From: Gammaproteobacteria bacterium
GTDB lineage: Bacteria > Pseudomonadota > Gammaproteobacteria > Pseudomonadales > Litorivicinaceae
Length of the DNA: 16,821 bases
Direction of reading: 5' to 3'
Assembly: GCA_002717305.1 (NCBI GenBank)
Contig: PBDH01000035.1
Location: forward strand, 1 to 16,821
The first letter of the stretch is position 1, and every line of letters begins with the position of its first letter. Both the position numbers and the translations under genes were made by a program. The notes beneath the pieces are model-generated. The model made no database searches and was not told where the DNA came from. It was given only the letters and a program-made list of their open reading frames with translations. Below are positions 1 through 6,487 of the stretch, one piece after another.

Positions 1-301
1 CGTCCTTAATGCCACCACGGGCGAAGACCTCAGCTTCGCTCACTTTCTGACAACACACGCCGCAGGCACCGCCCAGCTGTTCTTGCAAGAGGGCCACATC
101 CACAGACTTATGCATCTTACCGTGAACCCTGTGACGCATTCCGTGGCCCTTTGCGAACTCACCCATCTTCATGATGTTTCGCTCCAACGCATCAAGGTCT
201 AAAACGAGACACGGTGTTTGCACCTCGCTCTCCCGCATCCCAATCCGCGCCGGAATGTCGTACCCGACCTCTAAATCATTCCAATTCAATGCACTGTTCA
301 T
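1..301 (-). CDS. bhcC: beta-hydroxyaspartate aldolase, N-terminal part (BhcC)
   Basis: Partial gene: 100 codons from an ATG, continuing past the left edge. The protein belongs to the D-threonine aldolase / DSD1 family (PLP fold type III). Visible hallmarks are TPCLVLDLDALERN at residues 29-42, HGKMHKS at 60-66 with Lys62 as the probable PLP lysine, and GACGVCCQKVSEAEVFA at 78-94. By family knowledge and its position after bhcA and bhcB, it should condense glycine and glyoxylate to (2R,3S)-beta-hydroxyaspartate in the cytoplasm. The start lies 7 nt after the bhcB stop, with a purine-rich stretch in the bhcB tail acting as ribosome binding site, so the two genes are probably co-translated. The residue before the first His is Val (RVH), where many relatives have Pro. 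Without the rest of the gene a general D-threonine or D-serine-type enzyme cannot be excluded, but the operon argues for BhcC. Confidence 0.88.
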   Translation of the reverse strand, partial: MNSALNWNDLEVGYDIPARIGMRESEVQTPCLVLDLDALERNIMKMGEFAKGHGMRHRVHGKMHKSVDVALLQEQLGGACGVCCQKVSEAEVFARGGIKD

Positions 302-308
302 AATTTTC

Positions 309-1325
309 TCACTTCATCCAAGGGAGTCGATCTAGATCGACATTTCCACCAGTAACAACGACTCCAATCCGTCGACCACGAAATACATCCTGATTCTTTA
401 AAATGACTGCCAAAGGCACAGCACAGCTCGGTTCCATAACGATCTTCAAGCGCTGCCAAGTCAATCTCATAGCGTCAATAATTTCTTCCTCGGTCGCTGT
501 CAGTACGTCGGCAACGTAGTGCGATACAAAATGCCAGGTGTTCTCCTTCAAGGGCACCTTGAGACCGTCAGCAATGGTCACGGGAGCATCATCGGCAATA
601 ATCCGACCCGACCGAAACGAACGTGCCGCGTCGTCAGCTTGGAGAGGCTCGGCCGCAAACACTTCGATTTGTGGCGCTTGATTGCTAACCGTCAAACAGG
701 TCCCCGAAATCATCCCCCCCCCTCCGATGGGCGCGACTATAGTGTCTAGACCCTCGACCGATTCGAGCATCTCAGCCGAGCAGGTCGCCTGGCCTGCAAT
801 CACTCGAGGGTCATTGTATGGATGCACGAACTCAGCACCAGTCTTCTCTTGGATCTCTGCAAAAACCGCTTCGCGACTGCTAGTAGATGGCTCACACTCA
901 GTGATCAAACCGCCGTACCCAAGGACCGCGTCCTTCTTGGCCTGTGGTGCCGTCTTGGGCATCACAACGTGGCAGGGAATCCCACGACGGCCGGCCGCAT
1001 ATGATAAACTCAAAGCGTGATTTCCAGACGAATGTGTCGCTACGCCGTAAACGGTATCCTCATCTGTTAAACCGAAAACAGAATTGCAAGCGCCTCGCAC
1101 CTTAAAAGCACCCGCTTTCTGAAAATTCTCACACTTGAAAAACAGCTCGGCACCGATCTGCTCGTTCAGGTACGTTGACGTCAATATCGGGGTATTGTGG
1201 ATGTATGGATTAATCCGCTCCCTAGCCTGGAGCACATGCTCAATGGTCAGGTCGGGCGCGATCACTACCGTTTCCATTCCGACGCACTTCACGGGCTTGA
1301 GATTCTCTTCAACTGGTGCATTCAT
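309..1325 (-). CDS. bhcB: beta-hydroxyaspartate dehydratase (BhcB)
   Basis: A PLP fold-type II enzyme of the threonine/serine dehydratase family, 338 residues from the chosen start. Visible motifs are AFKVRGA with the PLP lysine at about Lys75, SSGNHALSLSYAA around residues 99-111, the phosphate-binding loop GGGGMISG at 201-208, and EPSCAVPLA near the C-terminus. In the beta-hydroxyaspartate cycle this enzyme removes water from beta-hydroxyaspartate to give iminosuccinate; that specificity is inferred from the operon. The frame is open six codons further upstream, but the ATG at 1325 overlaps the bhcA stop as TGATG and has a GAGGA ribosome binding site nine bases before it, so I prefer it. 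A second candidate Met lies 16 codons in, close to where conserved homology begins. An ordinary threonine or serine/threo-3-hydroxyaspartate dehydratase is the alternative if the operon context were ignored. Confidence 0.9.
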   Translation of the reverse strand: MNAPVEENLKPVKCVGMETVVIAPDLTIEHVLQARERINPYIHNTPILTSTYLNEQIGAELFFKCENFQKAGAFKVRGACNSVFGLTDEDTVYGVATHSSGNHALSLSYAAGRRGIPCHVVMPKTAPQAKKDAVLGYGGLITECEPSTSSREAVFAEIQEKTGAEFVHPYNDPRVIAGQATCSAEMLESVEGLDTIVAPIGGGGMISGTCLTVSNQAPQIEVFAAEPLQADDAARSFRSGRIIADDAPVTIADGLKVPLKENTWHFVSHYVADVLTATEEEIIDAMRLTWQRLKIVMEPSCAVPLAVILKNQDVFRGRRIGVVVTGGNVDLDRLPWMK

Positions 1326-2548
1326 CACGCCACGTCCTCGCATGCTGATTCTTCGATCGCAGCCGCAGCCTGTGAATTCAAACTAAACGAAGAACGATAC
1401 CAATCTTGAGCCGCGGCGACACCGCTTCCGCTTTCGACGGGATACCCGAGATCTTTCATCGCCATCTCAATAACCGCCAATCCACTCAAGGCTTGTGCCT
1501 CCGTTAAAATCCCTAAATGGCCAATCCGGAATGCTTGACCTGCAAGTTGCCCAAGCCCAACGCCAAACGACATCCCGTATCGGCTGTACGCATGTTCAAC
1601 CAGGCGATCGGCATTGAAGCCTTCCGGAACCATGATTGTAGTAACAGTATCCGAAGCAAATTGTAAATCGCTGCAGCAAAGTTCAAAGCCCCATGACGCT
1701 ACTGCCTGCCTGATACCCTCCGCCATTTTAAAGTGCCGGCTGAAAACCTGATCCAGGCCTTCAGTAAACAGAAGATCAAGCGAGTGCTGCAAGCCAGCAA
1801 TAAGCTGCATAGGGGGTGTGTAAGGGAATCCGCCTGCGGCTGTCATTTGGTCCATCTGCGAGCAATCGAAGAAGAATCTAGGCAGCCCCGCCGACTGACT
1901 TGCTTTGATCGCTTTCTGGCTGAGTGCAACTATCGCAAGTCCAGCCGGTAGCATGAGTCCTTTCTGTGAACCGGTCACGGCCCCGTCGATTCCCCACTCA
2001 TCCATCCGAAAATCCATGGAGGCAATAGAACTTACTCCGTCAACGAAGAATAGTGCCTCGCTGCCAGCCACATCGATAGCGTCTCTGATGGCAGCCAGGT
2101 CAGTTCGCACGCCAGTCGCGGTCTCGTTGTGTGTGGCCAAGACCGCCTTTATCTGCCCTCCCGAATCTGCACGCAATACCCGTTCGAGTTGATTTGGATC
2201 TGCCGGACCGCTCCAGTCACAGTCTATGATGTCGACGATAAGCCCAAAGCTCTGACAAAGGCTAATCCATTTATCAGAGAAAACACCGTGCCGACATGCT
2301 AGCACCCGATCCCCTCTTGAAAGCGTGTTCGCGATCGTGCACTCCCAGCCGCCCGTTCCTGTTCCCGGAAAAACAAACACCTTCGCTGTCTCAGTTGCGA
2401 AGATCTTCTTCAAATCATCAAATAATTTAGGTAACAACGACGCAAACGCGGGGGAACGATGATCGATCGTAGGCTGGTCAATCACCCGTCTTACAGACTC
2501 GGGAAGATTAGTCGGACCTGGGATAAAAACAGGGTTAAGATGACTCAT
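1325..2548 (-). CDS. bhcA: aspartate-glyoxylate aminotransferase (BhcA)
   Basis: A 407-residue PLP enzyme of the class V aminotransferase family (serine/alanine-glyoxylate aminotransferase type). Visible motifs are IPGPTNLPESV at residues 9-19, FPGTGTGGWE at 60-69, THNETATGV at 139-147, FVDGVSSIASM at 168-178 with the cofactor-binding Asp170, and GSQKGLMLPAG at 193-203 with Lys196 as the PLP lysine. It is the first gene of the bhcABC operon. In the beta-hydroxyaspartate cycle it transfers the amino group of aspartate to glyoxylate, giving glycine and oxaloacetate. The ATG is preceded by AAGGA at eight bases. It faces bhcR across an AT-rich spacer that should hold its promoter and operator. 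On sequence alone it could be a serine-glyoxylate aminotransferase; the BhcA call rests on the neighbouring dehydratase, aldolase and IclR regulator. Confidence 0.9.
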   Translation of the reverse strand: MSHLNPVFIPGPTNLPESVRRVIDQPTIDHRSPAFASLLPKLFDDLKKIFATETAKVFVFPGTGTGGWECTIANTLSRGDRVLACRHGVFSDKWISLCQSFGLIVDIIDCDWSGPADPNQLERVLRADSGGQIKAVLATHNETATGVRTDLAAIRDAIDVAGSEALFFVDGVSSIASMDFRMDEWGIDGAVTGSQKGLMLPAGLAIVALSQKAIKASQSAGLPRFFFDCSQMDQMTAAGGFPYTPPMQLIAGLQHSLDLLFTEGLDQVFSRHFKMAEGIRQAVASWGFELCCSDLQFASDTVTTIMVPEGFNADRLVEHAYSRYGMSFGVGLGQLAGQAFRIGHLGILTEAQALSGLAVIEMAMKDLGYPVESGSGVAAAQDWYRSSFSLNSQAAAAIEESACEDVA

Positions 2549-2765
2549 CCGAATTTTCCTTCTGTTTTTGGATAAATGAACTTTACGACTATTCTAAACC
2601 TCCGTATATTTATCCAGAAAATAAAAAATGAAATTATGAACAAATAAAAAACCAATAAAAACAATATTTTAAATTTTCCATTTTTTAAATTTTTAAAAAA
2701 ATGAAAAATATTGATCATTGCTTTTGCTAATTTTCATTGCGCTCAATAAACCTGAGAAACTGACC
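2549..2765. promoter_or_regulatory. bhcA/bhcR divergent promoter-operator region
   Basis: The 217-bp spacer between the divergent bhcA and bhcR genes. The stretch from about 2617 to 2712 is only about 11% GC by my count, far below the flanking genes. It contains two imperfect inverted repeats. The first pairs TTTTTGGATAAAT (2565-2577) with ATTTATCCAGAAA (2608-2620), one mismatch, near the bhcA start. The second is centred at about 2691, with arms beginning ATTTTCCATTTTTT (2673) and ending AAAAAAATGAAAAAT (2709). The word AATTTTCC occurs at 2552 and 2672, and a variant (AATTTTCA) at 2729. IclR-type regulators usually bind short A/T-rich palindromes, so these are operator candidates for BhcR. 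I could not assign -35 and -10 boxes with confidence, and in such low-complexity DNA some symmetry arises by chance. Confidence 0.55.
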
Positions 2766-3584
2766 ATGTTAGAAAATGATATTAAAAAGCCTAGGGGCAG
2801 GCCCCGCAATGTGACGATTGAAAACACACCATCCAAGGCTCTTGATAAGGGGCTTGTCGTTCTCAGAAAAATCGCAGAGTCCGACGGCGTGTCTTTAAAT
2901 GACTTGTCGGTGGATTTAAATATGCCGATGGCGACCCTGCACCGGCTTTTGTTGACTCTTGAATCCCACGGGTTCGTGAGGCAATCAAAATCGGACGCAA
3001 CTTGGTCGATCGGTATCGAGGCTTTTCGGGTTGGTAGCGCATTTCCGCGAGCCGCTAAACTGCTTAACGTTGTAAGGCCAGTCCTCAAGGAACTCTCAAT
3101 CCGTACAAGTGAGACTGCGAATTTAGGAATCATGGAGCAGGCTGAGGTGATCTTCCTCGCGCAGCATGAAACTCATCATGCGATTCGAGCTTTTTTCCGA
3201 CCGGGATCAAGGGGGTCTTGGCATGCGTCAGGCATCGGCAAAGCGATCGCGGCATACATTGCGATCACGGATCAGAAAGATCTGTTTGAGAAGGCACCAT
3301 TCGAACAATTTACCGAGAACACATTGATACACGAGAAAGAACTACTTGATGAGTTCAATCAAATCCGTGCTATGGGTTATGCGCTCGACAGAGAAGAACG
3401 CTTTCTGGGCATGCGCTGTATCGGTGCCCCAATTTTCAACTCTACGAATCAAGTTGTAGCTGGTATCTCGATTTCAGGGCCCGTTGCACGAATGGATGAT
3501 CGATTGATCGCCGCGCTTGGTGAGGATACAGCGAGATACGGGCAAGAAATATCAAGATTATTGGGTGCAACCGTCGTCAACTAG
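2766..3584 (+). CDS. bhcR: IclR-family regulator of the beta-hydroxyaspartate cycle (BhcR)
   Basis: A 272-residue IclR-type transcription factor. An N-terminal basic tail holds the AT-hook-like core PRGRPR (residues 9-14). A winged helix-turn-helix follows at about 24-80, with VSLNDLSVDLNMPMATLHR at 42-60. The effector-binding domain spans about 95-268 and includes SWHASGIGKA (151-160) and YALDREERFLGMRCIGAPIF (205-224). Lying divergent from bhcA, it matches BhcR, whose characterised homologue senses glyoxylate and controls the bhc operon. The frame is open upstream from a TTG at 2718, which would add 16 hydrophobic residues in the AT-rich spacer. I chose the ATG at 2766 because the charged tail then begins the protein, though its ribosome binding site is weak. 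Its last 8 bases overlap the convergent yqaA-like gene. Confidence 0.88.
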   Translation: MLENDIKKPRGRPRNVTIENTPSKALDKGLVVLRKIAESDGVSLNDLSVDLNMPMATLHRLLLTLESHGFVRQSKSDATWSIGIEAFRVGSAFPRAAKLLNVVRPVLKELSIRTSETANLGIMEQAEVIFLAQHETHHAIRAFFRPGSRGSWHASGIGKAIAAYIAITDQKDLFEKAPFEQFTENTLIHEKELLDEFNQIRAMGYALDREERFLGMRCIGAPIFNSTNQVVAGISISGPVARMDDRLIAALGEDTARYGQEISRLLGATVVN

Positions 3585-4008
3585 AGTAAAAACCTGTAAC
3601 CGCTAGCGCAAGTGCAAGGTAGCGTGCTGATTTGGCTATAGTTACTACGAGCATGAATCGCCACAGCGGTTCCCTCATTATGCCAGCGCATAGCGTTAAG
3701 GGGTCACCGATGAAAGGCAACCAGCTGCCGAGTAACGTAGTCCATCCGTAACGCTTATACCAGAAAAAAAGTCTGTCCATCTGCCGCGAACGACCAAAGA
3801 TACGTCGCTCAACAGGGCGGCTACAGAATCTACCAAGCCCCCAATTCACGCAGGCTCCAAGCACATTTCCGACAGACGCTGTAATTACCAAATGAAAGAC
3901 AGATGATGGCTTATATAAGATCGAAGCCACCAATACTGCTTCAGACTGCGCAGGGAAGAGGGTCGCCGCTAAGAAGGACGACACAAACAATGTTAGGTAG
4001 GTTTCCAA
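3577..4008 (-). CDS. YqaA-family (DedA/VTT-like) inner-membrane protein
   Basis: A 143-residue membrane protein matching the length and layout of the YqaA family, small members of the DedA/VTT (SNARE-associated) group. The N-terminus FLAATLFPAQSEAVLVASIL (12-31), the GNVLGACVNWGLGRF segment near residues 47-61, and WLPFIGDPLTLCAGIMREPL (96-115) are the family landmarks. VTT proteins are linked to lipid handling across membranes; the exact role of YqaA is not settled. The start is TTG (4006-4008), the first start codon after an in-frame stop at 4015-4017, and homology begins immediately, so this TTG is probably correct. GGTGAG lies about nine bases upstream. The 3' end overlaps bhcR by 8 bp in convergent orientation. 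The 36-residue membrane peptide just upstream on the same strand may be co-transcribed. Confidence 0.85.
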   Translation of the reverse strand: METYLTLFVSSFLAATLFPAQSEAVLVASILYKPSSVFHLVITASVGNVLGACVNWGLGRFCSRPVERRIFGRSRQMDRLFFWYKRYGWTTLLGSWLPFIGDPLTLCAGIMREPLWRFMLVVTIAKSARYLALALAVTGFYSS

Positions 4009-4084
4009 GTGTAACTACTCACCAGTCGACGTGCGTTAGTCTACCTTCAACCGAATCCCTACAGCGAGTGGCCTTGTGTTCCTT

Positions 4085-4195
4085 CTAAAACTTACTGATT
4101 TCAATTTGATATTGAAACCGATCAATCAATATGTCGACTAAACCGGTAAATAAAATCATTGCCCCAAAACCAAGAGTCCCGATAATCATGTCCAT
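4085..4195 (-). CDS. 36-residue single-span membrane peptide, unknown
   Basis: A short open frame not previously called. It starts with ATG at 4195, nine bases after a GGAG ribosome binding site, and ends with TAG at 4085. The product begins MDMIIGTLGFGAMILFTGL, forms one hydrophobic span over about residues 3-24, and ends in a polar tail (DRFQYQIEISKF). An alternative ATG lies two codons in. It sits 76 bp upstream of the yqaA-like gene on the same strand and about 120 bp from the divergent DJ-1 gene. Ribosome binding site, start, clean membrane span and amphipathic tail together favour a real small protein, but I know no family for it. It could act as a subunit or regulator of the downstream VTT protein; that is speculation from position only. 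Confidence 0.5.
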   Translation of the reverse strand: MDMIIGTLGFGAMILFTGLVDILIDRFQYQIEISKF

Positions 4196-4316
4196 CGATT
4201 AAATCTCCAAAAATCTGACACCAAAATTGATTGAGCAAACGTCGCGCCAACTTTCCACAATTGAAAACCTAGTCATCCAGTACCACTTAATGGGTTGTTT
4301 AGTTATGAGGACCAAT

Positions 4317-5006
4317 ATGTCGAAGCGTGCCCTACTTCTTTTAACATCACACACCCAACTCGGCGACACGGGCAGACACACCGGGTTCTACTACGATGAA
4401 ATGGCGGCGCCATACTGGACTATGCGCGATCTGGGCTGGGAGATCACTATCGCGTCCATCGCAGGTGGACCGGGATCGCCTGATCCAAAAACAGTAGTCG
4501 AACCCCGAAAGCGCCCACCGAACGTCGCTAGGTTTATGGATGACCCGAAAGCTATGAGGCAGCTCGAAGACACCATTAGGGTCTCCTATGTTGAAGGTTC
4601 TGAATTTAATTGCGTGTTCCTGCCTGGGGGCCACGGTGCGATGTGGGACTTCGATAGCGACACCGTAGGTCAAGTTATTACCGATGCCTGGACAGCAGGG
4701 GCCGTTATCGGCGCTGTCTGTCACGGACCATCCGGACTTCTACAAGCCAAAGAAATTGACGGGTCCCCCCTGGTAAAAGGCAAACGTGTCAACAGCTTTA
4801 CCAACTACGAGACCGAGCAGATCGAACTGATTGGTGTTGAGCCATTCCTGCTGGAATCCCGTCTATGTGAGTTGGAAGCGCGTTTCGAATGTAGCGCGAA
4901 CTTCACGCCACACGCGACGCAGGATGGTCGGCTGATCACGGGACAGAATCCGCAATCAACTGGGGCCGTCTGTCATCTATTAAAAGAATCGCTGGAGGAT
5001 CTATGA
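4317..5006 (+). CDS. DJ-1/PfpI family protein, Hsp31-like
   Basis: A 229-residue protein of the class I glutamine amidotransferase-like superfamily, DJ-1/PfpI branch. Landmarks are TGFYYDEMAAPYW at residues 22-34 (candidate catalytic Glu28), FLPGGHGAMWDF at 101-112, and the nucleophile elbow AVCHGPSGL at 133-141 with Cys135 and His136. Relatives have glyoxalase III/deglycase-type, chaperone or hydrolase activity; which applies here cannot be told. The frame is open 30 codons further upstream, but the ATG at 4317 follows GAGGA by five bases and homology begins there. Its stop overlaps the start of the DUF4149 gene, so the two are translationally coupled. Proximity to a glyoxylate-assimilating operon makes a reactive-aldehyde role attractive, without direct evidence. 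Confidence 0.85.
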   Translation: MSKRALLLLTSHTQLGDTGRHTGFYYDEMAAPYWTMRDLGWEITIASIAGGPGSPDPKTVVEPRKRPPNVARFMDDPKAMRQLEDTIRVSYVEGSEFNCVFLPGGHGAMWDFDSDTVGQVITDAWTAGAVIGAVCHGPSGLLQAKEIDGSPLVKGKRVNSFTNYETEQIELIGVEPFLLESRLCELEARFECSANFTPHATQDGRLITGQNPQSTGAVCHLLKESLEDL

Positions 5007-5434
5007 TGCTTACAACGCTGCATGCTCTTATTTTTGGTTGGCTCGGCGCAATCACAATGTTCACCCTGACGGTCTCACCGACGGTTTTCGCTGTGCTCGA
5101 CGGACCTCAGGCAAGTTCATTTCTGAGAGCCTACTTTCCTAGACTGTTTAGATACGAGATTACTGTTGGACTAGCAATCATTGGTCTCAGTGTTGTCCTA
5201 TCGATGAATGGTATGACCTATCATTACGGAATCAGTGTCGGACTAATAGTCACGGTATTGGCGTATCTGAACTTGCGAGTCATCATGCCCAAGGTCAACG
5301 ACGTGTCAGATCAATTAATCAACGATCCGAGCCCACAAATGAAGAAAAAGTTCGCACTTCTGCATGGACTCTCGGTAGGTTTTTTCGGTATCAATGCACT
5401 CGGTATGATCGTGCTTTTTGTGTTCGGGTACTAA
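5003..5434 (+). CDS. DUF4149 (TMEM205-like) membrane protein
   Basis: A 143-residue integral membrane protein with four predicted spans at about residues 4-24, 53-70, 74-92 and 121-142. The N-terminal LHALIFGWLGAITMFTLTVS, followed by LRAYFPRLFRYE at about 41-52, is the pattern of the DUF4149/TMEM205 family. No biochemical function is established for bacterial members. Two adjacent ATGs (5003 and 5006) are possible; the first overlaps the DJ-1 stop, while the GGAGG at 4993-4997 is better spaced for the second. Coupling to the DJ-1 gene suggests joint expression. After the stop, a 7-bp inverted repeat (AATCAGA at 5434, TCTGATT at 5452) could form a weak hairpin, but it lacks GC content and a T-tract. 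Confidence 0.8.
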   Translation: MMLTTLHALIFGWLGAITMFTLTVSPTVFAVLDGPQASSFLRAYFPRLFRYEITVGLAIIGLSVVLSMNGMTYHYGISVGLIVTVLAYLNLRVIMPKVNDVSDQLINDPSPQMKKKFALLHGLSVGFFGINALGMIVLFVFGY

Positions 5435-5795
5435 ATCAGAAAAAATAAGAATCTGATTGCTACGGTACCTTGACCGACCGGTTCCAGCGTTGAAAAAATC
5501 GTCGACGGTTCACTTCGTCGAGGTGCACGATAAGTGCCGGTGTAACCCGGATGGGCTTTATCGGCCCGCCCTTACGCTTTGAATGGGTAACCTCTACACG
5601 CTCACTCGGAAGCAAGCACTCTTCGGCTACCCACCAACATAATAACCCTCACGCTTCAACGTCACTGAAGTACTATTCGACTAGAGACTTTTCTATTTCA
5701 GGTGAAGGGGCTGATGGATCAGGACCTTTCAACGGATAGTCCGAGTCGGCTGCTTTATCTTTGAAGAAATCTGAAATAATTATTGCATTGCACTA
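5435..5795. other. intergenic, no supported gene
   Basis: No convincing gene. A plus-strand frame at 5551-5739 encodes a low-complexity Ser/His-rich peptide without a ribosome binding site and is probably chance. On the minus strand, the frame ending at TAG 5681-5683 reads a protein-like proline-rich tail (AADSDYPLKGPDPSAPSPEI) for about 35 codons but has no usable start before an upstream stop, so at most it is a remnant. The right end holds the promoter of the following gene. Confidence 0.5.
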
Positions 5796-5849
5796 GGATT
5801 ATACTTTAGTATCATATTTTTAATAATCATCTCTCACAAGGAGAAAAAA
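5777..5849 (+). promoter_or_regulatory. promoter and ribosome binding site of the 75-residue gene
   Basis: An AT-rich stretch with the -10-like hexamer TATACT at 5800-5805 inside the small palindrome ATACTTTAGTAT (5801-5812). TTGCATTG lies just upstream without standard -35 spacing. AAGGAG ends eight bases before the ATG at 5850. The word TAGGA followed by TTATACTTT.GTAT is also found in front of the tetR-type gene at 11619, with the same 50-base distance from TATACT to the ATG. Confidence 0.45.
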
Positions 5850-6077
5850 ATGTCGGTATCGCAAGCCACAAGCTTCGCTTTTCAAGTTTCCTGCGGATGG
5901 TGTGACACACTGCGTAGGTCGGTCGTGGGTGCACTTTCGTCTTTGTATGGGGGAATCGTGACATCACGACAGCTCCAAGCAAACTATCAGGTCGCAGAAA
6001 GACTTGCCGGACGCGGAGATTTTAAAGGGATGACGGTCCGAGAAGTCGCCAGCCTAATCAATCAGAAAACTCTTTGA
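5850..6077 (+). CDS. 75-residue hypothetical protein with CGWC motif
   Basis: A small protein I do not recognise. It begins with a strong AAGGAG ribosome binding site and ends in front of a strong hairpin terminator, so it looks like a stand-alone expressed gene. Residues 15-18 are CGWC, a CxxC spacing that could be redox-active or bind metal. A moderately hydrophobic segment (RRSVVGALSSLYGGIVTSRQ, about 22-41) follows. The C-terminal half is helical in character, with YQVAERLAGRG (46-56) and MTVREVASLINQ (61-72), the latter resembling the first helices of a DNA-binding or adaptor fold. No signal peptide is evident. No function is assigned; confidence is for its being a real gene. Confidence 0.7.
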   Translation: MSVSQATSFAFQVSCGWCDTLRRSVVGALSSLYGGIVTSRQLQANYQVAERLAGRGDFKGMTVREVASLINQKTL

Positions 6078-6088
6078 ATTTGGTGATG

Positions 6089-6125
6089 TGCTGGGAGTGC
6101 GAGGCGACAAAACTCCCAGCATTTT
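6089..6125 (+). terminator. Rho-independent terminator
   Basis: A perfect 10-bp stem, TGCTGGGAGT (6089-6098) with ACTCCCAGCA (6112-6121), a 13-base loop and a short TTTT run at 6122-6125. It lies 11 bases after the stop of the 75-residue gene and would end that transcript. Confidence 0.8.
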
Positions 6126-6247
6126 GCAATTAAGGGGCCCGCGATTAAACGTGAGGTAGCTGCCTTATCATTCGCCTTAATCTGAATAAAATGACTTCAA
6201 GCCAGTTGATCAAAAACCTTTTTTATCAATTCGAAACAGAAGCCAGA

Positions 6248-6412
6248 TTATCCGAGTGCTTGCAGTTCTTTAAGTTTGGCTTCCGCAAGCTCGGTCAGTT
6301 CTGAGTACTTCCGGATATCGCCGTTGCGTTGCGACTGCATGGCTTGCCCGAGTAATGTTTTGTATTCCTTATCTAACTTTTTCTTCGGATCACTTTTTAG
6401 AAAATCAAACAT
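6248..6412 (-). CDS. DUF6435 family small protein
   Basis: A 54-residue protein starting MFDFLKSDPKKKLDKEYKTL, with QAMQSQRNGDIRKYSEL at about residues 23-39 and a charged, helical C-terminus. Both length and pattern (Phe-rich start, SDPxKKLxKxY, then AMQxQRNGDIRxYS) match the DUF6435 family of gammaproteobacterial small proteins, of unknown function. The ATG at 6412 follows an AGGGA-type ribosome binding site. It sits 75 bp downstream of pxpA on the same strand and could be transcribed with the pxp operon or from its own promoter. It is probably a soluble cytoplasmic helical hairpin. A short AT-rich inverted repeat (TTGAT at 6206, ATCAA at 6225, with A and T runs between) downstream might end its transcript. 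Confidence 0.75.
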   Translation of the reverse strand: MFDFLKSDPKKKLDKEYKTLLGQAMQSQRNGDIRKYSELTELAEAKLKELQALG

Positions 6413-6487
6413 CTGTCCCTACCCTCATATCTTAAGGGCAAGGTTGTGCTCACCCGCGAACTTTTAAAGGGCGGAGTAAGGTAAAAA

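Noticed and set aside
2587..2598. 12-mer GACTATTCTAAA repeated at 9393-9404
   Set aside because: Several 12-base repeats are expected by chance in a window of this size, and orientation relative to genes differs.
2693..3133. Minus-strand 146-codon frame across the start of bhcR
   Set aside because: Antisense to the well-conserved winged-HTH of BhcR, with no family features.
4347..4724. Minus-strand 125-codon frame inside the DJ-1 gene
   Set aside because: Antisense to a gene with intact catalytic motifs; no ribosome binding site or homology.
5551..5739. Plus-strand 62-codon open frame
   Set aside because: Low-complexity Ser/His-rich product, no ribosome binding site, no resemblance to a protein family.
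5681..5792. Minus-strand protein-like stretch of about 35 codons (AADSDYPLKGPDP...)
   Set aside because: No start codon between the upstream stop and the stretch, and no ribosome binding site; may be chance or a remnant too short to name.
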